Shown one piece after another: positions 45,644-56,387 of a stretch of DNA of 64,000 nucleotides. Each line of letters begins with the position of its first letter. The first letter of the stretch is position 1. The stretch lies in contig CM043944.1 in NCBI GenBank assembly GCA_014529385.2, positions 48,898,768-48,962,767 on the forward strand. Reading direction: 5' to 3'. The position numbers and the translations under genes were made by a program. Below the pieces are notes generated by a model. It saw only the letters and a list, made by a program, of their open reading frames with translations. It was not told where the DNA came from and did not search any database. The DNA is from Adiantum capillus-veneris. Lineage: Eukaryota; Streptophyta; Polypodiopsida; Polypodiales; Pteridaceae.

Positions 45644-45708
<65 letters not shown>
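45644..45708. repeat. (CT)n microsatellite
   Basis: About 65 bp of pure CT between the copia gag and a LINE tail. Confidence 0.95.
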
Positions 45709-45709
<1 letters not shown>

Positions 45710-45921
45710 GGTTTGTTGCTCCACCTGTAAGGCCAAGATGACCCTACTCTGAGTCTCGCACACTGCTGTAGTGACAAAAATTGTCTACACATTCTAATAT
45801 TAGTTGAACGAGAGTTCTGATGCTAAACCAGAACTCTACTGCCAAAACGCTCTAATCTTGATCCACGCTCACCGCAGTAGCTTAATTTGCTTGACAGAGA
45901 CAGCATAACTACTCCTAGGCT

Positions 45922-46233
45922 TTACTTATTACAATATGTCATCATGACATGTATTGTTCTAGACCAGTCCTCTGAGGCTTGTTTGCCTCCGATCCTGTGG
46001 ATCGTCACTTTGCTCCCTTGTATGATTTCACAAAAGCTTGCCACAGCTAGATCCCCCTCAAACACGCAGCGGTTCCTTGCTTGCCAAATATGGTGAAAGA
46101 AGTAGTACCTGATTATTTGAGTGCAGACAAGAAGAGCAGGACTTCCCAACCTGTTACTACCAAAGAATAGATAAGTCTTGAAGAACTTATTTTGCCATGT
46201 CCTTTGAATCCACTTGCATATTTTCCCAGCCAT
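45922..46233 (-). pseudogene. LINE 3' end (same family as 2930-3560)
   Basis: The open frame has 'KWIQRTWQNKFFKTYLFFGS', 'LVCTQIIRYYFFHHIWQARN' and 'FEGDLAVASFCEIIQGSK'. These match in order 'KWVQRTWKIGFLKDNLFLGG', 'LICTQAVKFYFLQNVWKVKN' and 'FKNDLAIASFVEIIHDSR' of the plus-strand fragment at 3300-3520. The zinc finger itself is missing here, so this copy is even shorter. Confidence 0.75.
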
Positions 46234-46239
46234 GCCACT

Positions 46240-46453
46240 AATTGTCTCAAGATTATGCGAGCAAGTAAAGGAGCTAGGGTTTTATTCGCCGGTCAATGGA
46301 CTATCGCAAGGTAGGATTTTGAGCCAACTATTTTCTTTTCTCTTTTTCTTTTGGTTGGAGTTGTGAGGGATGGTGCCCGTGGAAGATGTGGTTCAATGAT
46401 GAGTAAAAACAAGTTGAAGGAGAGTAGTGGCTGAGAGAAAAGCACCAAAAACG

Positions 46454-46492
<39 letters not shown>

Positions 46493-47480
46493 TCCCACCT
46501 AGTGGATGTAGGGGTTCTAAGTCTTTGCTGCACTGTGAAAAGGGGGTTCCACGGAGCAACTACAACAGTTATAGTACTCCGTAGTCATGCTGCAAGAGCT
46601 CTGAAGAAGTATAAGATTCCCAATTTTTGTAGAGCATGGTATTTGTCCAGTAGATTGCCAGGCCTTTTAACGAGCTGCAAAGGGAAAAGTCATTTAAGAA
46701 AGACAAAATGCAACCTGCTATTATCACATCTCCGTGAACTATCTTTAATTAGGCTTGTAACATAGGTTTGTGTGCCTCTTTTGTAGTAGCTGTAGGAGAT
46801 GGCGGGACCGTGATCTTCGCACTTACAGTGCATGAGTGCTCGAAGTGCTACAGCCCCTCCGACTGCTTGGTGGGACGCAGCTCTTAGTTGTGGTTTACCT
46901 TTTGTATATGCCCGGAAGGGCAATGCTACTTAATGGAGGGCTCCAGCAAATGAGGGGCCGCCAGCTAGGATAGTCAGATGCTCGTGATCTAGACTGTAGA
47001 GAGAGAGAGAATGAGAGAGAGCTGACAAGGAGAGAGAAGAATCTGCATGTAACGAGACATTCCTACATGCCTTCCGCGTCGGCATCAATTTCATGATGAC
47101 TTTTCGCTCGTTGCGAACGAGGAGGCCACGTCAGCAAAAAAAGGATCTCGACCTTTTTCCAGCTTGGCTCCTGAAGTCTGCCAAAAGGTTCCACTTTAAA
47201 GTACAAAAAAGTGAAATTCACAGAACGTGGCCACTCGGCCTAGAAAAGGTGAGCATCCCGCTTGTGCAAGAACGACAGGCACCCATTTTGTATCGTTTTG
47301 GGTGGCACTTTATTATTTTATTATTTTATAGCCAGCCACCATCCGGATTCCCTACACAAACTCTGGCTATGTGGATAATGTTTTATATGCAGATGTGTCG
47401 ATCTTTCCAAATCAGCATTGATTCAGCAGCTTTTGAAAATGAATATTTTTGCAGGTGGTCAAATTATAGTCTTAGGTGGT
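46240..47480. other. Unassigned sequence with a (GA)n tract
   Basis: A GA run lies at about 46458-46490 and a shorter one at 46997-47035. No domain, terminal repeat or RNA gene was recognised. The 139-codon plus-strand frame (47093-47512) has no recognisable motif. Confidence 0.4.
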
Positions 47481-47808
47481 GGTCAAGCGGGGCTCAGTTA
47501 TCAGTTATTTGAGGCGTTGTTATGATCACACGCTATAACTGAGACAACTCAGTTCTACTAGGCCCAAGCTTTTGTAACTATGCCAAGGGAAGACTTGTAA
47601 TATTTTGACTAAGGGAAGCCTCTCTGTGAGGCAATGTTGTAGTTTTTTTAAAAAAAATATTTCATGTTCTATAAAAAAAAAACTATGCCGAAATCGGCAT
47701 AGTTGCAAAAGTCACCGGATACGTAATTGGGATCAATGACACCCATGCCTCTGTGGCACCACCTCAGCCCCAAGCCACCATAGCAGGTCAACCATTTCAA
47801 TGGTTTTT

Positions 47809-47889
<81 letters not shown>

Positions 47890-48083
47890 ACTAAAGGCAA
47901 CATCAATCTCGGCACTAAAGGCAACATCAAAGTTCAAAAATATCGGTTGTTGAGGTGGCGGCAACAGTAAGAGGCTCAGTAGGCTGCACGTGACCAGGAT
48001 TTTGGCTTAGTAGCCTCAGTTATTTTGAAATTGTGTTATGTAGGCTCAGTTAGCAATTACTGATAAACGAGCCCCGCGTGACC
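47481..48083. mobile_element. TIR element (~603 bp) with ~30-bp imperfect inverted ends
   Basis: The left end, GGTCAAGCGGGGCTCAGTTA, continuing 'TCAGTTATTTGAG', pairs with the reverse complement of the right end, GGTCACGCGGGGCTCGTTTA, continuing 'TCAGTAATTG'. The interior is non-coding. It holds a (CT)n tract at 47811-47885 and a perfect 11-bp palindrome arm pair (AACTATGCCGA / TCGGCATAGTT, 47681-47704). No convincing target duplication was seen, so the superfamily is open. Confidence 0.65.
47811..47885. repeat. (CT)n microsatellite
   Basis: About 75 bp of pure CT inside the TIR element. Confidence 0.95.
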
Positions 48084-48249
48084 GGTACCCTCTTAATTTT
48101 AGCACTGTCTACATCAATTTCATACACATGTATTAATTAATATTTTTCTGGTAAATCGCACAACTCCCGTGCAAGATGACAAACAACGTCCGTCAGCGCC
48201 AACGGGTCACCAAGAATGAATGCTCAAACAACCAAGCTAGCTCCTTTGG

Positions 48250-48875
48250 ACACATGTATTAAACCTTAATGAAAGCTTGCCTTTTGGTGTGGAAAGGGAT
48301 CAATAATGGGGAGTTGAAAGGAATACTGATCCCAGGGTCAAATGATCCTTTATGTCTCCAATAATTTGTTGAATACAAATGCACTTATGTTAGCAGAGCA
48401 GGAGTCAAGCTAGTTACTTGGACTGTTTGAATCTTTTTTGTTTGGCCAGTGGGTCCAATGTCAATCATACTAAAACTGGTTTTAAAGCTTCCACTAATTT
48501 GGTTCCTTCTTCTGTTTCATCTTCTGGATGTCAAAGCATTCCTGATGGACAAGTCTTTAAACTATTGGGAGTCCCCATGGGTTTTAAAGTTTCTATGAAA
48601 CAGAGACGGCAGTGGATTTTGGAAAAAATCAGAAAAAAGATTTTTGCCTCGCAAAATATGCAACCTTCATTAGCTTCAAGGGTATTTGTCCTCAACCATT
48701 ACTTGCTGCCTTCACTGATCTATTTTCTTTCCTATTGGATGCCTTCTAAGGCTTAGTTGGGTAAGGCTCTCCAACTTCCTAGAAGTTTTTTGTGGGGTGC
48801 AATGAATTGGGATCTAAGTTTCCTAAGGTTGTGTAATGGAATTAGCCTATTTAATTTGAGAGTAGCGGAAATTAA
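48250..48875 (+). pseudogene. LINE reverse transcriptase fragment (palm to thumb)
   Basis: 'INNGELKGILIPG' leads to a decayed catalytic box (about 48356-48385, where the related copy at 62.8 kb has F-V-D-D-T). An open stretch follows with 'ASGSNVNHTKTGF', 'LLGVPMGFKVSMKQRRQWIL' and 'LNHYLLPSLIYFLSYWMPS', the plant L1-type thumb region. The LTR end of chromovirus copy B abuts at 48876, so the retrovirus-like element appears to have inserted into this LINE. The continuation of the LINE on the far side was not recognised. Confidence 0.75.
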
Positions 48876-50345
48876 TGAGAGTACTTTTGAGAAATGACTT
48901 TGTCAGCATAGCGGGTGAACATAGTTGAAGATAGCAACATAATCATAGCAATTAGTTAACTTGGCATGAACAATACTTTTGCAAGAGAGAGAATTTAGAG
49001 AACATGACAATAGTTGAGGACCGGATTCATGTGGAGCCGGTCCCCCCTCCAATAGGCATTTGTATTATGATTTTTACCATTAAGAGAGACTTGTTACAAT
49101 ACAATCTTTGTGTTCCTTGTGACCTAGGTGATGCAATGAAGATGGAAAGCTTCATGCATCACAAACATAACATAAACTTGAAGAAAGCTTTAACTATCCC
49201 AAGCTTCAGTCCCAAGAGCTCAAACACCTTCGAAGTTGGAGAGAGCTAGCAGGGAATGAGGATAGGGAAGAGGAAGAAGAAACATTTCGTAGGAGAAAGA
49301 ATTAGTTCCTCACTTATCATAACTCTTGTTGCTAGCATACATAATAGCATAGTAATGAAGAAGAAGGAGATGGAAAGCTTAGGCATTGAAGCATGGCTCT
49401 TGGTTGGATTTGCACTCCATATCCAAGAGTGTTGGTGTAGGCTCTCAACCTCTACTTGCTTGGAGAAGGAGAGGGAGCTCTTGCACTTTGCATAGCACAC
49501 AATGAGAGTGTTTGTGAGTGTGTGTGAGTGAGTATACCCCCTATACAACCCCCTAGCTTGCTTGGGTCGACCCCCCCTTGTAGCTCATGCTTGAAGCTCA
49601 TTGGACCCCTCCAGGCCTAGCCAATCATAAGTAGGAGGCATTACAAGTAGCAAGGGAAGCCTTGAGACAAGTTTCCCCCTTTCCCCTTTGAGAGAGAGGG
49701 CTAGATAAATGCTAAATCAATTAATTAAATCTCCTAAATTATTATTGGACCCCTTGGGTGGCCAACCAATTGGCTTCAGGCACACCATGAGGGCAACATG
49801 AGGAGGAACTTGACAAGTGTCCCTTTTGCTTTCTTTGTACCATGCATGCCTTGTGTGAGTGTGTGGTTGTTCTCTCTCATCCCCCCTCATGTAGGGCTCG
49901 CCCCCTCCTTGTAGGGATTGAATCTTTGACTTTTTGACACCTCAAGCCCCTCATACATAGGCCCAGTTCCCACCACAAGCTTGGCTCTTAAGCACTTTAA
50001 GCTTGGGCTGGGTTCACACCTCAAGTGCAACCCTAGCATCTCAAGCATGTGAAGCACCTCAAGAATCTCAAGCATTAAGCACCTCAAGCATCTCGAGCAC
50101 CTTAGTCATCAAGCATGACAATCACCTCGAGCTGGGTCGGGTTCCCGCGCCTCAAGCTCAGCCCTAGCTTACCTAAGGTCAAAGGACTTTTACACACATT
50201 ATTGGAGGTCTTCAATGAAGCTAACCCTAAGGTCTTATGCTCCATTTGTTAGCCTTGCTCTTTGATAGACCATCTCTCATTTGGGCCCCTTTACCATTGG
50301 CCCCGTGTTGAGATGGATCTATAAGCACATGTCTATATCTTAACA
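48876..50345 (-). repeat. 3' LTR of chromovirus copy B
   Basis: On the minus strand it starts TGTTAAGATATAGACATGTG at 50345 and ends GTACTCTCA at 48876, giving the expected TG...CA ends and a length of 1470 bp. It is preceded by a purine-rich tract (ATGTGGGAGAATAAACGAGA). It aligns with 39781-41189 of copy A over its whole length. It contains repeats of a short 'CTCAAGCA' / 'AAGCACCTC' type at about 50030-50120. Confidence 0.85.
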
Positions 50346-50837
50346 CTTGTTCTCGTTTATTCTCCCACATTAAGTGATCAATTTAATATGAGAAAATCAT
50401 TTGGGTTGGATAGATATTAGATATTAGATTTTATGACATTACCTCTCTCTTGAATCATAGTCATCCTCGACTATGAGGTAGAAGAGATAAAGCCTTAGTC
50501 ATTAGTCAATTTTACTTAGCGGGTAGAGGATCCCTTTTTACCCTACAAAATCTTTCCAAGGTGGATGACTAATCCATTTGGTGCTTGGGAGACATAGCTG
50601 CCGCAAGCATGTCTGCTCTTTAGTCCATTTTATTCTCCCAAAGTAGAGTGACAAATTCCACTTGGTAGTTTGATAGACGTCGTCATCACAAACATGATTC
50701 TAAGCATGCATACTAGTTAAATTTGTGCACAATTAAAAAGAGGACTAGTATTATAAGACAAAAACATGAGTCATTTAAAAAAAAATTGTACATTTGCTTA
50801 CTCTAATGTAGCATTGACAAGGTTCATACTATCCTTA

Positions 50838-50930
50838 AGCTGTATTCCTTACATCCATCTAGCATCTTCAAAAGGATAATTTTTGAACTTAATAAGATAC
50901 CATCGGATAATCTTACCATGTCATAGTACC
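50838..50930 (-). pseudogene. Chromodomain remnant at the integrase C-terminus
   Basis: Directly after a TGA at 50923-50921, the same frame continues with 'HGKIIRWYLIKFKNYPFEDA' and then R-W. This matches the chromodomain core (aromatic-L-I/V-K-W/F-K-x-Y/F-P-x-E-D-A-x-W). Chromodomains tether integration complexes to histone marks and define the chromovirus branch. Copy A has AGA where copy B has TGA, so the domain was lost from translation by one substitution. Confidence 0.75.
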
Positions 50931-52153
50931 TTGTCTTCATGCCGAAGCATAGCTTCGGGTTGTAGCACCTCTTCTTGGTCTTCAACTTCGGGAGGGTCTT
51001 CAATAATTGGTTCAGTTGGTGGCTCTCCTTTGTAGAGCTTAAGTAGGCTTACATGAAAGGCATTGTGTATGAGCCAATGGTTGGGCAACTTGAATTGATA
51101 AGTCATCTCATTGATGGGCTTCAAGATTTGGAAAGGACCATAGTATCTTTTTGCTAGTTTAGCATAATACTTTTGATGGCCCGTAGGATTTTTGCCCGTC
51201 GTTTGCCTTAATCGAGCCTTGGGAAACTTGAGTAAGACCCAATCATTTTCTTTGAACATTAAGGCTCTTTTGTGCAAGGGATTTTTAGGTCTTCCCTCAA
51301 TGATCTCAAAAGGTGCTTTTCCCATGGAAGTATGTACAATATTATTGTAGGCATACTCTACAAGAGGTAAGTACTTTTCCGATTGTGAGCATTGATCTAC
51401 TTCAGTAACATAAGTCTTGAGTAGATCGAGTATCGTAAGATTGGCTCTCTCACTTTGGCCCTCCGTTTGTGGGTGATAGGCCGAAGAGAAATTCAATCTT
51501 GTTCCTAGATTTTCAAAGAGACCTTTCCAGAAATTACTGGTCATTCTAGGATCTCTATCTGACACGATGGATGTGGGTAATCCATGGTGCTTGAAAATCT
51601 GCGATATGAAGAGAGTTGCCATTTGATGTGCCTTAATAGTCTTTTTGACAGGAATAAAATGTGCTTGCTTGCTAAACCTGTCGACTATTGTCCATATTCC
51701 TGTATTCCCATGGATAGACTTGGATAATCCAAAGATGAAATCCATGGATATACTCTCCCATGGTGAATTTGGAATAGGCAATGGCTGGAGTAATCCAGGT
51801 TGCTTCCCTCTATCATACTTGGTCTTTTGGCATACTACACATTTTGAAACATACTCTTGTATGTCCACTTTCATGGTAGGCCAATAGAAGTACGTCTCTA
51901 CTCCTCGGAGAGTAGGTTGAATACCTATATGCCACACATATGGAGGATCATGGGATTCATACATAACTCTCTCACGAAGGAAATGGGTAACACATAGCCT
52001 ATTTCCATGGAGAAGATAACCATCTGATTCCTGAAAGGTGAATGGTTCCTCTTTCTTCCCCAAAGCAAGGGCTGACATTATGTCTCTAAAGTCAGGGTCA
52101 ATAGCATACTCATCTATCATAGAGGATAGATCATTGTGAGTAGCTATAGACAC
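50921..52153 (-). pseudogene. Chromovirus integrase, 410 codons open
   Basis: The zinc-binding domain shows H...H...CVVCQKTK. The core shows 'SMDFIFGLS' (first Asp), 'IVSDRDPRMTSNFW' (second Asp) and 'SSAYHPQTEGQSERANL' leading to the Glu region. The C-terminus has 'HNAFHVSLLKLYKGEPP'. Compared with copy A about 41 residues are missing in frame near 51275, between 'PFEIIEGRPK' and 'FKENDWVLLKF', so the protein would be shortened even without stops. It is separated from RNase H by a TGA where copy A has TGG. Confidence 0.88.
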
Positions 52154-52168
52154 CGCATTAACTTTTGG

Positions 52169-53956
52169 TCATTGTGAAAGTGCATCGGCCACTTGATTGT
52201 GCTTACCAACAATGTGAGCAATATGGAAATTAAATTGCGAAAGAAAATTTGCCCACCTCATTTGTTTGTCAGAAAGCTTGGTTTGCGTCATGAAATACTT
52301 GAGACTTTGGTGGTCAGCTCGTAGGATAAATGGAGTCCCCAATAGGTAGTGCTTCCATGTGTCTAGGGCATGTAGAACAGCTAAAAGCTCTTTCTCATAA
52401 ATGCCCAAGACTCGTTCATCAGTATTGAGCCTTCGGCTCTCATATGCTATGGCATGCCCTTCTTGAAGCAAAACTGCTCCAAGGCAATCACCACAAGCAT
52501 CACATTGGACCTCAAATGGTTTTGAGAGATCCGGAATCTTGAGGACTGGTTGGGAAGTAAGCTTCTCTTTGAGCTTATCAAAAGAATTTTGCTCCTTAGC
52601 AGTACATACATACTTAACGTTCTTCTTAGTTAAGTCGTGCAGTGGTCCTGCTACTTGAGAGAATTTTGCTATGAAGCGTCTATAGTATGCACATATACCA
52701 ATAAAGCTTCTTAGCTCATGTAGATTTCTTGGGTTAGGCCATGATTTTATTACCTCTAACTTTGATGGATCCATACGGATACCATCGTGAGAGATAATAT
52801 GACCTAGGTATTGAATCTCTTGAAGGATGAATTCGCTTTTCTTTTGGTTGAGAAAAAGCTTGTTCTCCCCCAATGCTTGAAAAATCAGTTGGGGATGTTG
52901 CTTATGTTCCTCCAAAGACTTGGAGTAGATGACGATATCATCAAAGAACACTCCAGTGAATTTGCGGTATGGTCTAAAAATTTTCTCCATCAGACGATTG
53001 AACGTAGCTGGTGCATTAGTCAAGCCAAAAGGCATGACTAGATATTCATAAAGACCAAACGTTGTGCGAAACGCGGTCTTTAAGATATCTTCATCCACTA
53101 TCCTTATTTGATGATAGCCACTCTTAAGGTCAATCCTACTGAAGTAGGTAGAGCCTTGTAGCTTATCAAACAGATCTTCTACCCGAGGCACGGGAAATCT
53201 GTTTTTGATAGTGATATGGTTAAGTGCTCGATAGTCCACACACATACGGTATGTACCATCTTTCTTTTGCAATAAAAGGACTGGAGAACAAAAGGGAGCG
53301 GAACTAGGCCTCACCATCCCTTTGTCTACCAATTCCTGTACTTGCCTCATGATCTTCTCTTGTTGAGCTTGTGAGACTCGATAAGGAGGTTTGTTAGGCA
53401 GTGAGCTTCCTGGAAGGAGCTCAATGCGATGGTCATCATCCCCTCGTGTTGGAGGTAAGTCCATAGGGATATCATCAATGAATACATCTTGGAATCCTTT
53501 TAGAAAATTAGACAAGTCTAACTCTTCTTGATTCCTACCATTTACATTTGATGAAACATTAATATCTTTTAGAGACTCTTTGACAAAAATCATGTACGCA
53601 GAAACTGAGCTCTTCATTGACTTATCAAAAGCAAGAGGATTTACAAGTGGAATAGTGCGACCACGCTCACTAGCATCTATATACATGTTCTTTCCCCTGT
53701 AGGTGAAGTAGATTCTCCTTTCAAGGAACTTCATGTTGGCAGCCATGCGATCAAACCATGGCGCCCCTAGGATAGCATCCTCATGCTGGAGAGGAGAGAT
53801 GAAGAAGTCTTCTTTGTCGACATAGCTTTGGACATGAAGCCTCAACTTCCCAATCAAGGGAGTAACAGAGGCTTGCTGTCCCTTGAAAGCTACGTCAGCC
53901 ATTACCATATCTCCCATCTCAAATGCTTGAATGCCCAACTTGGTGGCCAACTCCAT
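52169..53956 (-). pseudogene. Chromovirus protease-RT-RNase H, 595 codons open
   Basis: The frame starts just after a TAA (53959-53957) that cuts the protease right behind its D-P-G-S-T active site, so the first Met here is internal, not a real start. RT has '[20 protein letters not shown]', 'YFSRIDLKSGYHQIRI', '[20 protein letters not shown]' and the catalytic 'VFFDDIVIYSKS'. RNase H has 'FEVQCDACGDCLGAVLLQEG', 'YEKELLAVLHALDTWKHYL' and 'RADHQSLKYFM'. It ends 'NQVADALSQ' at a TGA. The RT and RNase H motifs are complete. Confidence 0.92.
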
Positions 53957-54012
53957 TTATATCAAGTTCAGAGTAGAGCCAGGGTCAAACAAGATGAAGG
54001 CATCATGATCTC

Positions 54013-55368
54013 TTACTTTTCCCCAAGCATAGGAAAGTGATGATCCTTTGCAATGAGCATCCTCTTTTGGAGCTTCGATGGTGGAAGAACTAGGAGTCTC
54101 ATTGCGAGTATTCTTCTTGGGACAAGAACGATAGTCATGTCCTTGCTCCCCACACTTGAAACACTTATGGTGCTTGCGAAAAGCTTCAAGCTCTTCAGGA
54201 GAGAGAGTTTGTTTTTACCTTTGTAAACTCCCTTCTCCTTGGACTGATTGTTTTTGTTGTTGGAAGTGACTTGGGAAGTATTTTGAACATTGGTTTTCCC
54301 CTTTGCATCATTTTTGTCTTTGTTTTCCATGGGCTTGACATTACGTCTAGCCCCTTGATGGAAATTGATGCGTGAAGCAACCATGGTGTGATGGATTACT
54401 TCGCTAATAGTACCAGGCCGTTGAGAGTTGATGTATTTGGCCATCTCTTCAGGTAATCCCGCACAGAATTGTTGTCGTTGCTCGGCAAAGTCTATCTTTT
54501 GAAAGACAGTAGCCTTGAGATGTAAATCCCAAAACTTGTCTACGTACTTGTGGATAGACTCATGAGAGAGAAGCTTGAAGCTACGCCATTCAGTAAGCAC
54601 TTTGTCTTTTGCATCGTTTGCAAGGAATTGCTTCATAATGGAAACTCGTAGAGTTTTCCATGTCTTTGGGGCTTCGCCATTTCCACGAAGGCTAGCCCAC
54701 CATTGACGAGCTGATTTTTGGAAGTGCATAGCTACATGGCGTAGCTTGGAGGACTCTGTGAAGCCCTCGTCTCCAAAGGCCGCATCAAATTGTTGGATGA
54801 AGGCCAACACTTTGTCAATAGCACCAAAGGTGCCATCATAGGTGAGAAAAGAGATACTCTTTCCTCCCTCCTTGAACTTCTTTAGCTTTTGTGACCTTTG
54901 CCATGTAGGAAATGATTTGCGATGTCCTCTCCTCTTGTATTCTCTAGGAGAATAGCCATAACTTCCATCAGAAGAGGAGGAAGGTGAAGAAGAAGGAGAA
55001 GAGGGTGACCTCTTCCTAGCCCTTTTCTTCCTTTGTTTCCTCTCTTGCCTTTCAGAGTGATGAGGAGAAGGACTATGTGTTGATCTTTTCCTCTTGGGAG
55101 GAGTGGGCGATCGTCTAGACCACCGTCTTCGTGGAGCCACATCTTCAGAGGAGCTTAAACTTTCATTGCTTTCTTGCTCTTTGGATTCCTCCTCTCGAAT
55201 GGGAGAGAGTCTTCTTTTGGGGGTCTCTTCAAGAGGCCTCCTAAGCTCTCTCTCCTCTTGGAGAGGAATGGAAATTCCATAAGCACGAAGTTGTTGAGTA
55301 ACTTCGGCTTGCAAAGCAGGGTTGCCCATAGCTTGCTGCAACCTAGTGATGAGATAATTCACAAACAT
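54013..55368 (-). pseudogene. Chromovirus gag, 451 codons open, frame-shifted before the zinc knuckle
   Basis: The N-terminal third is rich in S/R/K/E ('RRRWSRRSPTPPKRKRSTHS'). The capsid (Retrotrans_gag-type) domain spans about residues 170-330: 'FLTYDGTFGAIDKVLAFIQQ', 'AMHFQKSARQWWASLRG', 'FCAGLPEEMAKYI'. At about 54208-54215 a CT tract holds one extra CT unit. In the shifted frame downstream of it is a perfect CCHC knuckle (CFKCGEQGHDYRSC, 54163-54122), in register with the protease frame. The open frame's own last 45 codons are therefore out of frame and meaningless. The listed Met may be internal, as the element's 5' part is missing. Confidence 0.85.
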
Positions 55369-55390
55369 GGGAGCATCATCATTAGCACCT

Positions 55391-55733
55391 TCATGGCTCC
55401 CAACTCCTCTCCTTCATATATGTCATCTGTTTCTGTGTCTCTATGGAGCAGACCTGCTCTCCCTCTATCTGCACAAAGTTTGACAACACCTCTTGTGTCT
55501 CACTAGAGCATTGTTGCTCTATCTCTGTCTCTATAGAGTCTACTGCCACATCATGCACAACTAAATGCTCTATCTTGTGATCATGGTGGAGCTCACCTGT
55601 GAAAGAAACACGTCTCGTCTCTCGCTCAAAGCATGCCAACAACAAAACTGAGATACACCGTCTCAAACCTCAGACACATGCATAGGATTTCAGTTAATGG
55701 AAATATTACTCACATTATTCTTCTTCATAAATC
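55391..55733. other. Fragment homologous to the interior of the second copia element
   Basis: 55418-55695 matches 59202-59478 in the same orientation, with shared blocks such as 'GGAGCAGACCTGCTCT', 'CTGTCTCTATAGAGTCTACT', 'AACTAAATGCTCTATCTTGT', 'GGTGGAGCTCACCTGTGAAA' and 'CACCGTCTCAAACCTCAGAC'. It abuts chromovirus copy B on one side and the CATCA target of copia-1 on the other. It is probably a remnant of a copia element of that second family. Confidence 0.75.
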
Positions 55734-55738
55734 CATCA

Positions 55739-55965
55739 TGTTACCATATACATGTGGTTGTGATGTGTGTGAACACACTTAGGACCTTCGGGCAATTTTT
55801 TACTCATTAGGGGGTTTTCCCCCCCATGCAATGTATATACGCCCATCACTCTAGGGCTATCTATCTTTCCATTGCACACTAAGTAAAACACTCTTTGTTG
55901 TGTGCCTTGAGCTTCCTTTGTCTTCTCCAAGATGTGTGTGTATTCTTGCAACCCTTATTCCAACA
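55739..55965 (+). repeat. 5' LTR of copia element 1
   Basis: 227 bp from TGTTACCATATACATGTG to CTTATTCCAACA (TG...CA). It contains a short inverted motif 'TGTGTGAACACA'. It matches the split 3' LTR apart from scattered substitutions and a 10-12-bp 'AGAGCGAGCTCT'-like insertion present only in the 3' copy. Confidence 0.9.
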
Positions 55966-55968
55966 ATT

Positions 55969-55980
55969 AGTATCAGAGCA
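55969..55980 (+). promoter_or_regulatory. Primer-binding site for initiator Met tRNA
   Basis: AGTATCAGAGCA follows the 5' LTR by three bases. The standard plant copia site is TGGTATCAGAGC, so this is a good match with one or two changes. Confidence 0.8.
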
Positions 55981-56387
55981 AGTTGCATCCTCCCAGGCTT
56001 AGTCGCCAGCAGCTCCAAGACATGCTTGCTCACTTTCTACAATTTCTGTGAGCTTTGGCAAGCATTCATAGGTCAGCAAATAATTTGGGAGTACTCAAAG
56101 AGCTTAGTCTGCTCAAATTTTTTATTCAGGCTCATATCAGCCTCTGTTTCCACTATAAGCACTACTATGCAAGCAATTCTGTCATTTTGTGATTTTTTTT
56201 TTACAATGTTGTTTTCTACATAACATGTCCCTTACACTCTTCTACGGTTTGTGCTATATAGCACATGTTGTTCCCACCTTGTTTCTCCCCTTTTTGGATA
56301 GTTTTCACATTAGGTGGAGCATTTTCCATGTCTGACAACAACATAGATGTGTTGTTGTCAGTAACAACACAGATGTGTTCACAATGT

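Larger units (their letters stand above)
48876..55390 (-). mobile_element. Chromovirus (Ty3/gypsy) copy B, nearly complete, lacking 5' LTR
   Basis: Minus-strand order: gag (55368-54013), zinc knuckle, protease, RT, RNase H (to 52169), integrase (52153-50921), chromodomain trace (about 50930-50840), polypurine tract, 3' LTR (50345-48876). The 5' LTR, primer site and perhaps the first codons of gag are missing: homology stops at about 55390, where a fragment related to the second copia element begins. Only a handful of lesions break what was one gag-pol frame, so it is far less decayed than copy A. Confidence 0.9.
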
